64,000 nt of DNA from Riemerella anatipestifer_E (GCF_009932355.1 NZ_LEKU01000005.1:184984-248983), one strand, 5' to 3'. Shown: positions 33,289-42,552, numbered from the stretch's first letter. Notes: generated from the sequence alone by a model not told the origin. Numbers and translations are program-made.

Positions 33289-34509
33289 TTATTCTTCTAT
33301 TTCGGCATCATTGTCATAATACTGAAAGAGGAAATCATTATAAGGAAATCTAGAAATATGTATACGATGAACTTCGTCATAGATAAGTTTTTTCATCTCT
33401 GGGAAGTTTTCCTTCGTTAATGCAGAAATAAACACGGTCGGAAATTTAGATTTAGCCATCCAAGTTTTTTTCCATTCGTCTAGCGATATGTTTTTCTTGG
33501 TAGAAGGCGTTAAATCATCTTCGTCTTTTTTTTCATAGGAGAAGTCATCTATCTTGTTGAAAATCATAATAGCAGGCTTTCTATGAGCGTCTATTTCCTG
33601 TAAAATTTGATTTACAGAGTCTATATGGTCTTCAAAACTCTCGTGCGAAATATCCACAACATGCACCAATAGGTCAGCTTCTCTCACTTCGTCAAGTGTG
33701 GATTTGAAACTTTCCACCAGTTGAGTAGGAAGTTTTCGGATAAAACCAACGGTATCTGTCAAAAGGAAAGGTAAGTTGCCAATCACTACTTTTCTTACCG
33801 TGGTGTCTAGTGTTGCAAAGAGTTTGTTTTCTGCAAATACTTCCGATTTGGATATGGCATTCATTAGAGTAGATTTGCCCACATTGGTATAGCCCACCAA
33901 AGCCACACGCACCATTTTTCCTCGGTTATTTCTTTGGGTTGCCATTTGTTTATCAATGGTCTTTAGTTTTTCTTTTAGTAAAGAAATTCTATCTCTAATA
34001 ATTCTTCGGTCGGTTTCAATTTCGGTTTCCCCAGGTCCACGCATTCCGATACCACCACGCTGACGCTCTAAGTGTGTCCACATACGAGTAAGTCTAGGGA
34101 GTAGATATTCGTATTGTGCAAGTTCTACCTGTGTTCTAGCATAAGAGGTTTGAGCTCTTTGTGCGAAGATATCCAAAATCAAATTCGTACGGTCTAGGAT
34201 TTTCACTTCCATTTCCCTTTCAAGATTTTTAAGCTGTGAGGGTAAAAGTTCATCATCAAAAATAACTGTTCCTACTTCGTTTTCCTTTACAAAGTCTCTT
34301 ATTTCCTCCATCTTTCCTTTGCCTACAAAGGTTCTAGAATCTGGTTGAGAGAGTTTTTGGGTGAAACGTTTTTCTACCGTAGCTCCTGCAGTATAGGCTA
34401 AAAATTCTAGTTCGTCCAGATATTCGGTGAGTTTATCTTCGTCTTGGTCTTTGGTAATTAAGCCTACCAAAACGGCTTTTTCATATAAATGTTCCTTTTT
34501 TTCTAACAT
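33289..34509 (-). CDS. hflX: GTPase HflX
   Basis: 406 residues: N-terminal HflX domain (TVGKGK-type segment RTFVGKGKMEEI, GPGETEIETDRR), then the G domain with G1 GYTNVGKST, G3 DTVGFI and G4 FNKIDD. It binds the 50S subunit and splits or rescues stalled ribosomes. It lies 16 bases after mnmA on the same strand, so the two are likely one transcript. Confidence 0.95.
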   Translation of the reverse strand: MLEKKEHLYEKAVLVGLITKDQDEDKLTEYLDELEFLAYTAGATVEKRFTQKLSQPDSRTFVGKGKMEEIRDFVKENEVGTVIFDDELLPSQLKNLEREMEVKILDRTNLILDIFAQRAQTSYARTQVELAQYEYLLPRLTRMWTHLERQRGGIGMRGPGETEIETDRRIIRDRISLLKEKLKTIDKQMATQRNNRGKMVRVALVGYTNVGKSTLMNAISKSEVFAENKLFATLDTTVRKVVIGNLPFLLTDTVGFIRKLPTQLVESFKSTLDEVREADLLVHVVDISHESFEDHIDSVNQILQEIDAHRKPAIMIFNKIDDFSYEKKDEDDLTPSTKKNISLDEWKKTWMAKSKFPTVFISALTKENFPEMKKLIYDEVHRIHISRFPYNDFLFQYYDNDAEIEE

Positions 34510-34525
34510 AAATCTAATTCTTTGA

Positions 34526-35713
34526 TTAAGAAATTACACCGCTCCCCACTAATTCATCTTCTAAATACCATGCGACAAATTGCCCTTCTGCTACGGCAGA
34601 TTGTGGGTTTTCAAATTCTATGTATAGCCCGTCTTCGTATTTGTGTAAGGTAGCTTTTTCCAATGGTTGGCGGTAGCGTATCCTTGCCATCACTTCCATA
34701 GTTTCGTTGTTTTTTAGCTCTAAATCTTCTCTTACCCAATGAATATCGTTAGGCTCTATCTTGATTACCTTTTGGAATAAACCTGGAAAATTTTTGCCTT
34801 CTCCCACAAAGATGAGGTTTTCTTTAACATCTCTAGAAATGATAAAACAACTCTCCTTATGTCCACCAATGCCTAGACCTTTACTTTGCCCGATGGTGAA
34901 AAATTGAGCTCCTTGGTGTTTACCAATACTCTTACCATCGGATTTTTTATAGGTGATTTTTTTTGAAAGATATTTTAACTCTTCGTGCTTATCAATAAAG
35001 TGAGGAAGAGATTGATGATAGGCTTTAAAATCTTTAAAGATTTCTATAATTTCGCCTTCCTTAGGTTTTAGCTGTTGTTGTAAAAATTGAGGCAGACTTA
35101 CCTTTCCTATAAAGCATAACCCTTGGGAGTCTTTTTTGTTAGCAGTTACTAGTCCTATTTCTTTGGCGATTTCTCTTACTTCTGGCTTAGTAAGTTCTCC
35201 AATGGGGAATAGTGCTTTAGAAAGTTGCTCCTGATTGAGCTGGCATAGGAAATAGCTTTGGTCTTTGTTACGGTCTTTCCCCGCTAAAAGATGGTAGGTG
35301 GTAGTTCCGTTCTCATGATCTGTGGTGCTTAGCCTTGCGTAATGCCCAGTAGCTACCTTGTCTGCTCCTAAAGAAAGAGCGGTTTTCATAAATACATCAA
35401 ATTTGACTTCTCTGTTGCATAAGACATCAGGGTTAGGAGTTCTTCCTTTTTCGTATTCTTCAAACATATAATCTACAATACGCTCTTTGTAGAGTTCACT
35501 CATATCTATTACTTGAAAAGGAATGCCTAGCTTTTGGGCAACCAATAGAGCGTCATTACTATCCTCAATCCAAGGGCATTCATCTTCTAGCGTTACCGAA
35601 GCATCGTTCCAATTTCTCATAAATAAGCCGATAACTTCGTGCCCTCGTTGCTGCAAAAGGTACGCCGCTACACTGCTATCTACACCGCCTGATAAACCTA
35701 CAACTACTTTCAT
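34526..35713 (-). CDS. mnmA: tRNA-specific 2-thiouridylase
   Basis: 395 residues. PP-loop GLSGGVDSSVAAYLL at the N-terminus, catalytic cysteines in NPDVLCNREVKF and GLCFIGKV, and C-terminal SAVAEGQFVAWY. It thiolates wobble U34 of tRNA-Lys, -Glu and -Gln, taking sulfur from a relay. It is the first gene of the mnmA-hflX run. Confidence 0.96.
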   Translation of the reverse strand: MKVVVGLSGGVDSSVAAYLLQQRGHEVIGLFMRNWNDASVTLEDECPWIEDSNDALLVAQKLGIPFQVIDMSELYKERIVDYMFEEYEKGRTPNPDVLCNREVKFDVFMKTALSLGADKVATGHYARLSTTDHENGTTTYHLLAGKDRNKDQSYFLCQLNQEQLSKALFPIGELTKPEVREIAKEIGLVTANKKDSQGLCFIGKVSLPQFLQQQLKPKEGEIIEIFKDFKAYHQSLPHFIDKHEELKYLSKKITYKKSDGKSIGKHQGAQFFTIGQSKGLGIGGHKESCFIISRDVKENLIFVGEGKNFPGLFQKVIKIEPNDIHWVREDLELKNNETMEVMARIRYRQPLEKATLHKYEDGLYIEFENPQSAVAEGQFVAWYLEDELVGSGVIS

Positions 35714-35859
35714 TTTAGTGATTTAAAAATTATAATTATTTCACATATAAATCCGAAATAATGCTGCAAAGTTACAATTTTTAACCTTGTTTTTAGTAAA
35801 ACGAAAATGCCAGCACGAAATTTGTAATGTTGAGATATAAATTAAATTTCTTAAATATT

Positions 35860-36396
35860 ATGAAGTATTTATTAGCTCTAGGGTTAGGTGTAGTTTCAGT
35901 ATTTGGTTTTTCTCAAATTCAAACTGCTAAAAGAATAGATTTAGGTAACAAATGGACTTTTGGCGGATATGCAGGGCTTGGTGGTGCTTTGAGTGGTGGA
36001 GGTAGAGCTACCTCATTATTTGTTTCTCCTAGAGTGGGGTATATGGTGTCTCCTAATTTTGAAGTAGGTATGGCGAGTAATCTTACATGGACTAATGCTT
36101 CTAGTTTTTCTAATACCATGATTGGTGTAGGTCCTTTTGCTAATTATTATTTTGATAGGAAATTTTTTGTGCAAGGTCTATATCAACATCATTTCATCAA
36201 TCTTAAAAATAAGATAAATAACGAAAAATATTCAACAAACGAACCTGCTTTGTATCTAGGAGGAGGTTATATGCAACGCTTGGGGAATAATGCTTATATG
36301 CAAATAGGAGGTATGTATAATGTGCTTTATAACAAAGATAAAAGCTACTTTAGTAATGCTTTTGTGCCTAATGTTGGGATAGTGTTTGGGCTGTAA
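35860..36396 (+). CDS. Small outer-membrane beta-barrel protein
   Basis: 178 residues from ATG 35860 (MKYLLALGLGVVSVFGFSQ, a clean signal peptide); an ATG at 35827 would add 11 residues before it. The mature part alternates Gly/aromatic strands (WTFGGYAGLGGALSGGG, FANYYFDRKFFVQGLYQHHF, YMQIGGMYNVLY) and ends in NVGIVFGL, typical of 8-strand OmpA/OmpW-like barrels. Function is unknown. A Fur-like box lies 13 bases beyond the stop. Confidence 0.72.
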   Translation: MKYLLALGLGVVSVFGFSQIQTAKRIDLGNKWTFGGYAGLGGALSGGGRATSLFVSPRVGYMVSPNFEVGMASNLTWTNASSFSNTMIGVGPFANYYFDRKFFVQGLYQHHFINLKNKINNEKYSTNEPALYLGGGYMQRLGNNAYMQIGGMYNVLYNKDKSYFSNAFVPNVGIVFGL

Positions 36397-36408
36397 ATTG
36401 CTTTACTG

Positions 36409-36419
36409 ATGATTATCAT
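36409..36419. promoter_or_regulatory. Fur-box-like operator upstream of feoA
   Basis: ATGATTATCAT matches the core (TGATwATCA) of the Fur box. It lies about 45 bases before the feoA -7 element, where a repressor could act. Confidence 0.5.
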
Positions 36420-36463
36420 TTTGGTTTTAGTATAAATTATTATTTAGATTTGGTTTAAATAAT

Positions 36464-36471
36464 TATATTTG
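36464..36471 (+). promoter_or_regulatory. -7 element of feoAB
   Basis: TATATTTG matches TAnnTTTG, 20 bases before the TTG start of feoA. Confidence 0.6.
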
Positions 36472-36491
36472 CAGTCTAAAACTGAAATCTA

Positions 36492-36743
36492 TTGAAATCC
36501 ACAGCAGAAGATAAATTAAATATCTTTCCCAAGCATACTTATGGTAGGGTTTTGGGCTATGATGATAGCCAATTAGAAATGCCTACAAAAATTATGGAAA
36601 TGGGGTTGCTACCCGATACTGTATTTAAAGTGCTTTATCAAGCTCCTTTCAATGGACCTTTATACATTGAGTTTGGAGAGGAAAAAAATCGTATCGCTCT
36701 TAGAGAAGAAGAAGCGGCTTATATTCTAGTGGCACCAATGTAA
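36492..36743 (+). CDS. feoA: FeoA family protein, ferrous iron transport
   Basis: 83 residues with a TTG start; the next ATG is 29 codons in and would remove half of the SH3-like domain. The pattern YGRVLGYD...KIMEMGLLPDTVFKVLYQAPFNGPLYIEFG...IALREEEAAYILV is that of FeoA. It is a small cytoplasmic partner of FeoB. FeoB starts 34 bases downstream, so they share one transcript, apparently under Fur. Confidence 0.88.
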   Translation: MKSTAEDKLNIFPKHTYGRVLGYDDSQLEMPTKIMEMGLLPDTVFKVLYQAPFNGPLYIEFGEEKNRIALREEEAAYILVAPM

Positions 36744-36777
36744 AGTTTTAGGAGACTTATCAAAACTAAAATATCCA

Positions 36778-38817
36778 ATGATGAAGGAAGATAAGACCAC
36801 CAAAAAAGTACTCTTAGTAGGAAATCCTAATGTAGGGAAATCTACTATATTTAATAAACTTTGTAATCTTCAGCAAAAAACAGGTAACTATGCTGGGGTT
36901 ACGGTATCTAGCCATTCGGGGACTTATATTTTTAATAACGAAACAGTACAAGTTACAGACTTGCCTGGGGCTTACAGTATCTATCCTTCATCAGAAGACG
37001 AGGCGGTTTTTAGTCAGTTTCTCCTTAGTAATAGAGAAGATTACTCTGGGATTATTTATATTTTAGAGGCAATTAGTATTAAAAGAGGATTGCTATTATT
37101 TCAGCAGATACAAGATTTGGGTATTCCTGTTGTGTTGGTGGTTAATCAGATAGACCAAGCAGAGAAAAGAGGTGTTAAAATAAACATTAATTTGCTTGAA
37201 GAAAAATTAGGAGTTAAAGTTTTAGCTACCAACGCTAAAGAAAATGAAGGTATAGATAATATTAAAGAAGCTGTTTATCAAAATTTATTTAGTGTTTTAA
37301 AAGAAAATGCTTTTAAGATTCCTAGCGAGCAGTCAGGTTTAATACATAAATTATCACTTCAAATTCAAGAAAACAATCATTATAAAGTATGGACTTTGTT
37401 AGCGTCTGAGGAATATCTTGGAGAAGTTAAAAGTATTAAACAAAAGCTTGATAGCAAAGATACTAAATGTGTTATTCCTAAAAGATTACAGGTTAAAGAG
37501 ACGATAAGGAGATATCAAACAATAGAGCCTATTGTAACTGAGGTTATATCTAGAACTCCTCAAACAACAGAGAGTTTTACCGAAAAGCTGGATAAATTGC
37601 TGGTGCATAAAGTTTTTGGGTATCTTATTTTTGGGGTTTTATTGATGATTATCTTTCAAAGTGTATTTTTTCTTGCGGATTATCCAATGACATGGATAGA
37701 TGAAGCTTTTGCATGGTTGGCAGAAAAATCGGCGGAGATATTACCAGAAGGACCAATCAATAGTTTAGTTTCTAGTGGGATAATACCAGGGCTTGGTGGC
37801 ATTATTATCTTTGCACCACAGATAGGTATTCTTCTCTATTTTCTCTATTTGCTGGAGGATTCTGGCTATATGGCAAGAGTGGTTTTTCTTATGGATAGGC
37901 TATTGAGACCTTTTGGGCTGAATGGTAAAAGTATCGTACCTTTAGTCTCTGGGACGGCCTGTGCGATACCCGCAATTATGTCCACCAGAAATATTGAAAA
38001 TATTAAGGAACGCCTCATTACTATTTTGGTAACACCGTTTATGACTTGTGCTGCAAGGCTGCCAGTGTATAGTATTATTATTACCTTAGTTATTCCAGAC
38101 AACTATTTTCTAGGTGTGAGTTATAGAGCGATGGCACTTATGGGTATGTATCTTTTAGGCTTTGTTACGGCTCTTTTAGCATCTTTAGTATTGAAAAAAA
38201 TTATTAAGACAAAAGAAAAGTCTTTCCTTGTTATGGATTTGCCTACTTATAAAGTGCCTCTTTTTGGGTATGATTTAAAGTTGGTTTTAGGCAAAGTTTG
38301 GGATTTTATTACAGGAGCGGGTAAGGTTATCTTTTCGGTGAGTATCATATTGTGGGTTTTAAGTTATTTTGGACCAAAGCAATCGGCAGATGAATGGATA
38401 AGTACCGATGTAGCTTTAGAAAACTCTTATCTTTCTAAAATGGGCAAAGCAATAGAGCCAGCGATTAGTCCGTTAGGATACGATTGGAAAATGGGCGTAG
38501 GGATAATCACTAGTTTTGCAGCAAGAGAAGTATTTGTGGGAACAATGTCTACCCTGTATAGTTTAGATGAAGATGTGGAAGAAGGTACTATTGTCCAGAA
38601 AATGCAACAAGATACAAAGGCTAACGGAGAAAAAGTATTTAGCTTTGCTACTGGGCTTTCCATATTATTATTTTACGCTTTCGCGATGCAGTGCATCTCT
38701 ACTATAGCAGTGGTTTATAGAGAAACTAAAAGCTGGAAATGGACTTTGATTCAAATCGTAGGAATGTCAGGATTGGCATATGTAGCATCTTTAATAGTGT
38801 ATCAAATATTCAAGTAA
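36778..38817 (+). CDS. feoB: Ferrous iron transporter B
   Basis: 679 residues. N-terminal G domain with G1 GNPNVGKST, G2/switch YAGVTVSS, G3 DLPGAYSI and G4 NQID, followed by a helical spacer and about eight to nine membrane helices with the Gate motifs (GTACAIPAIMSTR, TPFMTCAARLPVY). It moves Fe2+ across the inner membrane. A 49-residue Cys-tailed protein follows at 9 bases. Confidence 0.96.
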   Translation: MMKEDKTTKKVLLVGNPNVGKSTIFNKLCNLQQKTGNYAGVTVSSHSGTYIFNNETVQVTDLPGAYSIYPSSEDEAVFSQFLLSNREDYSGIIYILEAISIKRGLLLFQQIQDLGIPVVLVVNQIDQAEKRGVKININLLEEKLGVKVLATNAKENEGIDNIKEAVYQNLFSVLKENAFKIPSEQSGLIHKLSLQIQENNHYKVWTLLASEEYLGEVKSIKQKLDSKDTKCVIPKRLQVKETIRRYQTIEPIVTEVISRTPQTTESFTEKLDKLLVHKVFGYLIFGVLLMIIFQSVFFLADYPMTWIDEAFAWLAEKSAEILPEGPINSLVSSGIIPGLGGIIIFAPQIGILLYFLYLLEDSGYMARVVFLMDRLLRPFGLNGKSIVPLVSGTACAIPAIMSTRNIENIKERLITILVTPFMTCAARLPVYSIIITLVIPDNYFLGVSYRAMALMGMYLLGFVTALLASLVLKKIIKTKEKSFLVMDLPTYKVPLFGYDLKLVLGKVWDFITGAGKVIFSVSIILWVLSYFGPKQSADEWISTDVALENSYLSKMGKAIEPAISPLGYDWKMGVGIITSFAAREVFVGTMSTLYSLDEDVEEGTIVQKMQQDTKANGEKVFSFATGLSILLFYAFAMQCISTIAVVYRETKSWKWTLIQIVGMSGLAYVASLIVYQIFK

Positions 38818-38825
38818 ACTAAACT

Positions 38826-38975
38826 ATGGATACACTTTGGTTACAATATGTTATTATTTTACTTGTTTTTTTAATAGCGAGTTATTCTCTTTTTAAAGTG
38901 GTAAAAAAAAGTGTTTCTCCTACCAAATTCAAAAGCAAACGAACCCATTGCGACAAAGATTGTAGCTGTTCTTGA
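38826..38975 (+). CDS. FeoB-associated Cys-rich membrane mini-protein
   Basis: 49 residues: one membrane helix (LWLQYVIILLVFLIASYSLF) and a basic tail ending HCDKDCSCS. Short proteins with one helix and a C-terminal CxxxCxC-type tail next to FeoB are known as FeoB-associated Cys-rich proteins; they have no proven function but may pass or guard iron. It starts 9 bases after feoB and belongs to the feo transcript. Too short for most automatic gene finders. Confidence 0.8.
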   Translation: MDTLWLQYVIILLVFLIASYSLFKVVKKSVSPTKFKSKRTHCDKDCSCS

Positions 38976-39089
38976 GTTATTTAAGTGTTAAATAAAATTT
39001 ATTTTTAAGAAAAAATAGCGAAACTATTGTTTTGTATTGATTAAAGTAGTAAATTTGCAGTCTTTCATTTTTACTTTTTATTAGATTTA

Positions 39090-39773
39090 TTAGGATTGCT
39101 GTGTGTAACTGTTTAGTTCACACAGCTTTTTATTTTTAATTTGAGGGTCTAAAATATCAAGGAAAATCTCCTTTCTTATGAGTGTCGCTCCAAGGCTTTC
39201 TAAATGTTGGGAGTAGACCTGACAGTCTATTAATCTTACTTGGTTGCAATATTTCTCTGCAAAATAGATAAGTCCAGCTTTAGAGGCGTTGCTTACCTTA
39301 CTGAACATACTTTCTCCACAGAATATATTATGAATCATGATACCATAAAACCCACCGGCGAGAATGTTATTCTGATAAACTTCTATACTTTTTGCAATAC
39401 CTAGTTGGTGTAATCTAAGATAAGTTTCTATCATTTGCTCAGTAATCCAAGTTCCGTCTTGTTCGGAGCGTTTTATGTGAGCACAATTTTTAATAACGGC
39501 TTCAAAGTTGTGATTTTCTTTAAACTCAAAACAATTACTTTTCATAATTTTCCTCATAGATTTAGATATTTTTATCTGTCTAGGAAATAGAACAAATCTT
39601 TCTAGCGGAGACCACCAAAGAATTTCTTCTCTTTCATTAAACCATGGGAAAATGCCATTTTGATAAGCTAATAGTACTCTTTTAGGAGAAAGGTCGCCAC
39701 CAATAGCTACAATGTCTTCTTTTTGATAATAGGGATTAGGAAAAACGATAGTTTCTTTAGGTAAAAGAATCAT
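39090..39773 (-). CDS. aat: Leucyl/phenylalanyl-tRNA-protein transferase
   Basis: 227 residues from the ATG at 39771-39773 (MILLPKETIVFPNPYYQKEDIVAIGGDLSPKRVLLAYQNGIFPWF). Family segments GIFPWFNEREEILWWSP, GTWITEQMIETYLRLHQLG and AGGFYGIMIHNIFCGESMFS are complete. It adds Leu or Phe to the N-termini of proteins bearing basic residues, targeting them to ClpAP (N-end rule). A start 10 codons earlier would fall inside the terminator hairpin upstream, so the shorter form is preferred. Confidence 0.93.
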   Translation of the reverse strand: MILLPKETIVFPNPYYQKEDIVAIGGDLSPKRVLLAYQNGIFPWFNEREEILWWSPLERFVLFPRQIKISKSMRKIMKSNCFEFKENHNFEAVIKNCAHIKRSEQDGTWITEQMIETYLRLHQLGIAKSIEVYQNNILAGGFYGIMIHNIFCGESMFSKVSNASKAGLIYFAEKYCNQVRLIDCQVYSQHLESLGATLIRKEIFLDILDPQIKNKKLCELNSYTQQS

Positions 39774-39795
39774 AAGGAGTAAGGGTTGAAATAAT

Positions 39796-39823
39796 AATCC
39801 CACCTATTTAAAATGGTGGGATT
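39796..39823 (-). terminator. Hairpin after the DUF3127 gene
   Basis: 9-bp stem AATCCCACC (39796-39804) / GGTGGGATT (39815-39823). The T run on the minus strand is short, so it may be a weak terminator. Confidence 0.6.
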
Positions 39824-39845
39824 GTATTAGATGATATTATTTTAA

Positions 39846-40226
39846 TTAAAATGGTAAATCGTCATCTTCGTCCTCAAAAGGATTTTCGTTAGATGATGAG
39901 GTTGTTTGTGGAGCGTTCATAGCTTGTGTGGGTTCGTTTTGATAGCCAGAACCTTCGGTTTTTTCTATTCTCCAGCCAACGATAGAGTTAAAGTATTTTA
40001 CTTCACCTTGAGGGCTTGTCCACTCTCTACCTCTAATGTTGATGCCTATTTTTACAGCATCACCTTCGGAAAAAGGTTCTAAAGCATGAACTTTTTCTTG
40101 TAAAAATTCTATATTGATAGGTTGTGGGTATTGTTCTTGGGTTAGTAAAACTAATTCTCTTTTCTGAAACCCACTTGGAAATGTTTGTGTTTCTCCTATT
40201 TTTTTAATTGTACCTTGTAACTCCAT
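39846..40226 (-). CDS. DUF3127 protein with SSB-like acidic C-terminal tip
   Basis: 126 residues. The N-terminal MELQGTIKKIGETQTFPSGFQKRELVLLTQEQYPQPINIEF and the central GREWTSPQGEVKYFNSIVGWRIE define DUF3127, which resembles an OB fold. A flexible Gln/Ser/Asn-rich linker then leads to the tail ENPFEDEDDDLPF. This tail is strikingly like the DDDIPF tip of SSB, which docks repair and replication proteins. A single-stranded DNA-binding role is an inference. Confidence 0.85.
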   Translation of the reverse strand: MELQGTIKKIGETQTFPSGFQKRELVLLTQEQYPQPINIEFLQEKVHALEPFSEGDAVKIGINIRGREWTSPQGEVKYFNSIVGWRIEKTEGSGYQNEPTQAMNAPQTTSSSNENPFEDEDDDLPF

Positions 40227-40375
40227 TGTCTTGAAATGTATTTTAAATAGACCGTAAAGATAAGAATAAAAAATAAATATTTCATAAAATTCGGTTTTTA
40301 GCTTTTCTTTTTATTGTCTATTTATATTGATTATCAAATCAGTAAAAATAATATTGTAAAAATTAACAAAAAAAC

Positions 40376-40407
40376 TTGGATAGAATTGAAAAAAGTTTCT
40401 ATATTTG
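40376..40407 (+). promoter_or_regulatory. Promoter of the tRNA cluster
   Basis: TTG at 40376-40378 and TATATTTG at 40400-40407, 21-base spacer. It lies about 70 bases before tRNA-Leu(TAG). Confidence 0.6.
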
Positions 40408-40476
40408 CAACCACAAAAGAGGAGTTATCTCTTCTTGAGTAGAGTAAAAGTTTTTACATAGTTTTTTTAAACACCT

Positions 40477-40558
40477 GCGGATGTGGTGTAATTGGTAGCC
40501 ACGCTAGACTTAGGATCTAGTGCCGAGAGGCGTGGGGGTTCGAGTCCCTTCATCCGCA
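40477..40558 (+). tRNA. tRNA-Leu (anticodon TAG)
   Basis: 82 bases. Acceptor stem GCGGATG / CATCCGC with discriminator A; anticodon stem CTAGA / TCTAG with loop CTTAGGA (TAG at 40511-40513); long variable arm as in class II tRNA; T arm GGGTTCGAGTCCC-like. No CCA is encoded. First of three closely spaced tRNAs. Confidence 0.93.
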
Positions 40559-40564
40559 CTGTTT

Positions 40565-40637
40565 GCGAAAATAGCTCAGCTGGTAGAGCGCAACCTTGCC
40601 AAGGTTGAGGTCGCGGGTTCGAACCCCGTTTTTCGCT
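40565..40637 (+). tRNA. tRNA-Gly (anticodon GCC)
   Basis: 73 bases. Acceptor GCGAAAA / TTTTCGC, anticodon stem CAACC / GGTTG with loop TTGCCAA (GCC at 40598-40600), T arm GCGGGTTCGAACCCCG-like, discriminator T. It starts 6 bases after tRNA-Leu. Confidence 0.93.
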
Positions 40638-40647
40638 CTGTCTATAT

Positions 40648-40731
40648 GCCCTGGTGGTGGAACTGGTAGACACGCAGGACTTAAAATCCTGTGCCTCTTT
40701 TGGCGTGCGGGTTCAAGTCCCGCCTGGGGTA
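40648..40731 (+). tRNA. tRNA-Leu (anticodon TAA)
   Basis: 84 bases. D arm GTGGAACTGGTAGACAC, anticodon stem CAGGA / TCCTG with loop CTTAAAA (TAA at 40682-40684), long variable arm, T arm GCGGGTTCAAGTCCCGC. The acceptor GCCCTGG / CTGGGGT pairs with three G-U wobbles, which is unusual but leaves the cloverleaf intact. Confidence 0.88.
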
Positions 40732-40867
40732 CTAAACCGTTGTTAATCTCTTTTGATTTTCAGCGGTTTTTTTTGTTTTATAGGAATTTTTTTTCAACTA
40801 TACTTCTGTTTTGTTACTTCTCATCGTGAAAAAATTTTACATTTGTTTTCTTTAAGAAAGCAAAGGT

Positions 40868-42490
40868 ATGAATTCAAAGGTAAGTTATATTGTATTACTA
40901 GTGATTGTGTTAGTGAGTTGTAATTCGTTAGATAGATATAATCGACGTATAGAAACGCCTATTCCCAAAGATAAATTGATAAAGGATATTAATTATGTGG
41001 AAAGGGTTTTGTTTAAAAATCATCCTAAAATAGATTGGTATATAGAGCAAAAAGCATTGCATTATTCTTTTGATTCTTTGAGAAGAACTATAGATAGACC
41101 GTTAACTCCAAAGGAATTTTATTTAAAAATAACACCTGTGGTGGCCAAGATAAAACAAGGTCATATCACGATGAAGCCTCTCCTTAAAACTTATTCAAGT
41201 TCAGAAAGAAGTAAATACAAGGAATCCAAAAATCCATTGAGCGGGTTAAGCTATTATTACGAAAATGGGCGATTGTTTATAGAGAAAAATACAAAAAAAG
41301 AGGCTGATGTTCTTCTTAAAGGTATGGAAATTGTTTCGGTTAATGGTATAACTCCTCAAGAATTATATAAAAAATATAAAGCAGGACTTACCTCAGATGG
41401 TTATAATCAAACCTTTATCCCTTACTATTTTGCGGGTATGGTTAACCGTTTTTATCTAAATGAGTTAGGTTTTGTAGATAGTCTAGAGATAAAAGCAAAA
41501 TGTGCAGATAGATTGGTGATTTTTAATGCTAAAAGAGAATTTAAGAAGATTGTTCACAAAAAGTTAGAACCTAAAGGGCAGATTAAAGACTCTCTTTCTA
41601 AAGTTAAAAAAGAGATTGAACATTTAACGAAAGAAGAAAAAATAGCCAACAGATTAGAACAAAGAAAAGTCAATAAGAAAAAGAGAATTTACGGTTATGA
41701 TACTGATGAGAAAGTTTATATAAACGATTTATCTTTTCCTGTAAAAGGTGATTCTAGTATAGCGGTTCTTAAAATTAGAAGTTTTTCTTCAGGTCGTAAG
41801 AAGGCTTATGACGAAATTTTTAAGATATTAAAAGAGCGTGAAGTTAGACACTTAGTGTTAGACCTTAGAAATAATTTGGGAGGTCGTATTTCTCAAATAT
41901 ACCACTTATCAAAATACTTGTCTCAAAAGGAGTTTCGTATGGTTGATGACCCCATAGTAACAAATAAAATGGTGTATCTTAATTACTTTAGAGGCGGGAA
42001 TATTGTGAGTAAAATATTGCTTTCTCCCATTACTATTCCTCTTTTTCTTAAAAATACAATTTCTACTTATAAAGATGCTAACGGATACTGGCGTACTCCA
42101 ATTAAACAATCTCGAAAAACACAGCCTAAAGCACTTAATTATACTAATAAAGTTTATGTATTAATCAATGGTAAAAGTTTTTCTGCCTCTAGCATTATTA
42201 GTGCGTATATCAAATCTTTGCCAAATGTAACTTTAATAGGAGAGGAGACAGGTGGAACGCATAATGGCACAGTGGCTGGTATGATGCCTAGATTTGAATT
42301 ACCATATTCAAAACTCAATATAAGATTTGGATTACTTAGTATAGAGCCTACTTATAAAGTGGATAAAGAGGGAAGGGGAGTAATGCCTAATATTGAGTTC
42401 AAAGAAAAAGCAGAAAATGTTATAGAAGAGGATGATAGAATGTTAAACTTTGTGCTTTATGATTTAATTCCTCGTACTTTTTCTTTGTGA
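40868..42490 (+). CDS. S41 family peptidase, predicted lipoprotein
   Basis: 540 residues. Lipobox LVSC with C18 after the signal sequence, so lipid-anchored. A long N-terminal helical/PDZ-like part (about 30-270) precedes the C-terminal S41 (tail-specific protease) domain with HLVLDLRNNLGGRISQ and the nucleophile region VLINGKSFSASSIISAYIK; GEETGGTHNG follows. It should cleave proteins at the cell surface or in the periplasm. A TACATTTG -7 element is 22 bases upstream. It lies between two tRNA groups. Confidence 0.88.
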   Translation: MNSKVSYIVLLVIVLVSCNSLDRYNRRIETPIPKDKLIKDINYVERVLFKNHPKIDWYIEQKALHYSFDSLRRTIDRPLTPKEFYLKITPVVAKIKQGHITMKPLLKTYSSSERSKYKESKNPLSGLSYYYENGRLFIEKNTKKEADVLLKGMEIVSVNGITPQELYKKYKAGLTSDGYNQTFIPYYFAGMVNRFYLNELGFVDSLEIKAKCADRLVIFNAKREFKKIVHKKLEPKGQIKDSLSKVKKEIEHLTKEEKIANRLEQRKVNKKKRIYGYDTDEKVYINDLSFPVKGDSSIAVLKIRSFSSGRKKAYDEIFKILKEREVRHLVLDLRNNLGGRISQIYHLSKYLSQKEFRMVDDPIVTNKMVYLNYFRGGNIVSKILLSPITIPLFLKNTISTYKDANGYWRTPIKQSRKTQPKALNYTNKVYVLINGKSFSASSIISAYIKSLPNVTLIGEETGGTHNGTVAGMMPRFELPYSKLNIRFGLLSIEPTYKVDKEGRGVMPNIEFKEKAENVIEEDDRMLNFVLYDLIPRTFSL

Positions 42491-42517
42491 TGTTAAGTGT
42501 CTTTATGGAAATAAAAA

Positions 42518-42541
42518 AAATCTCACATTGTTGTGAGATTT
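42518..42541. terminator. Bidirectional terminator between S41 peptidase and tRNA-Val
   Basis: 9-bp stem AAATCTCAC (42518-42526) / GTGAGATTT (42533-42541) with A and T runs on either side. Confidence 0.85.
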
Positions 42542-42552
42542 TTATTTAAAAG

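Noticed and set aside
40596..40829. Plus-strand frame over the tRNA cluster
   Set aside because: It is made of tRNA-Gly and tRNA-Leu sequence and has no independent support.
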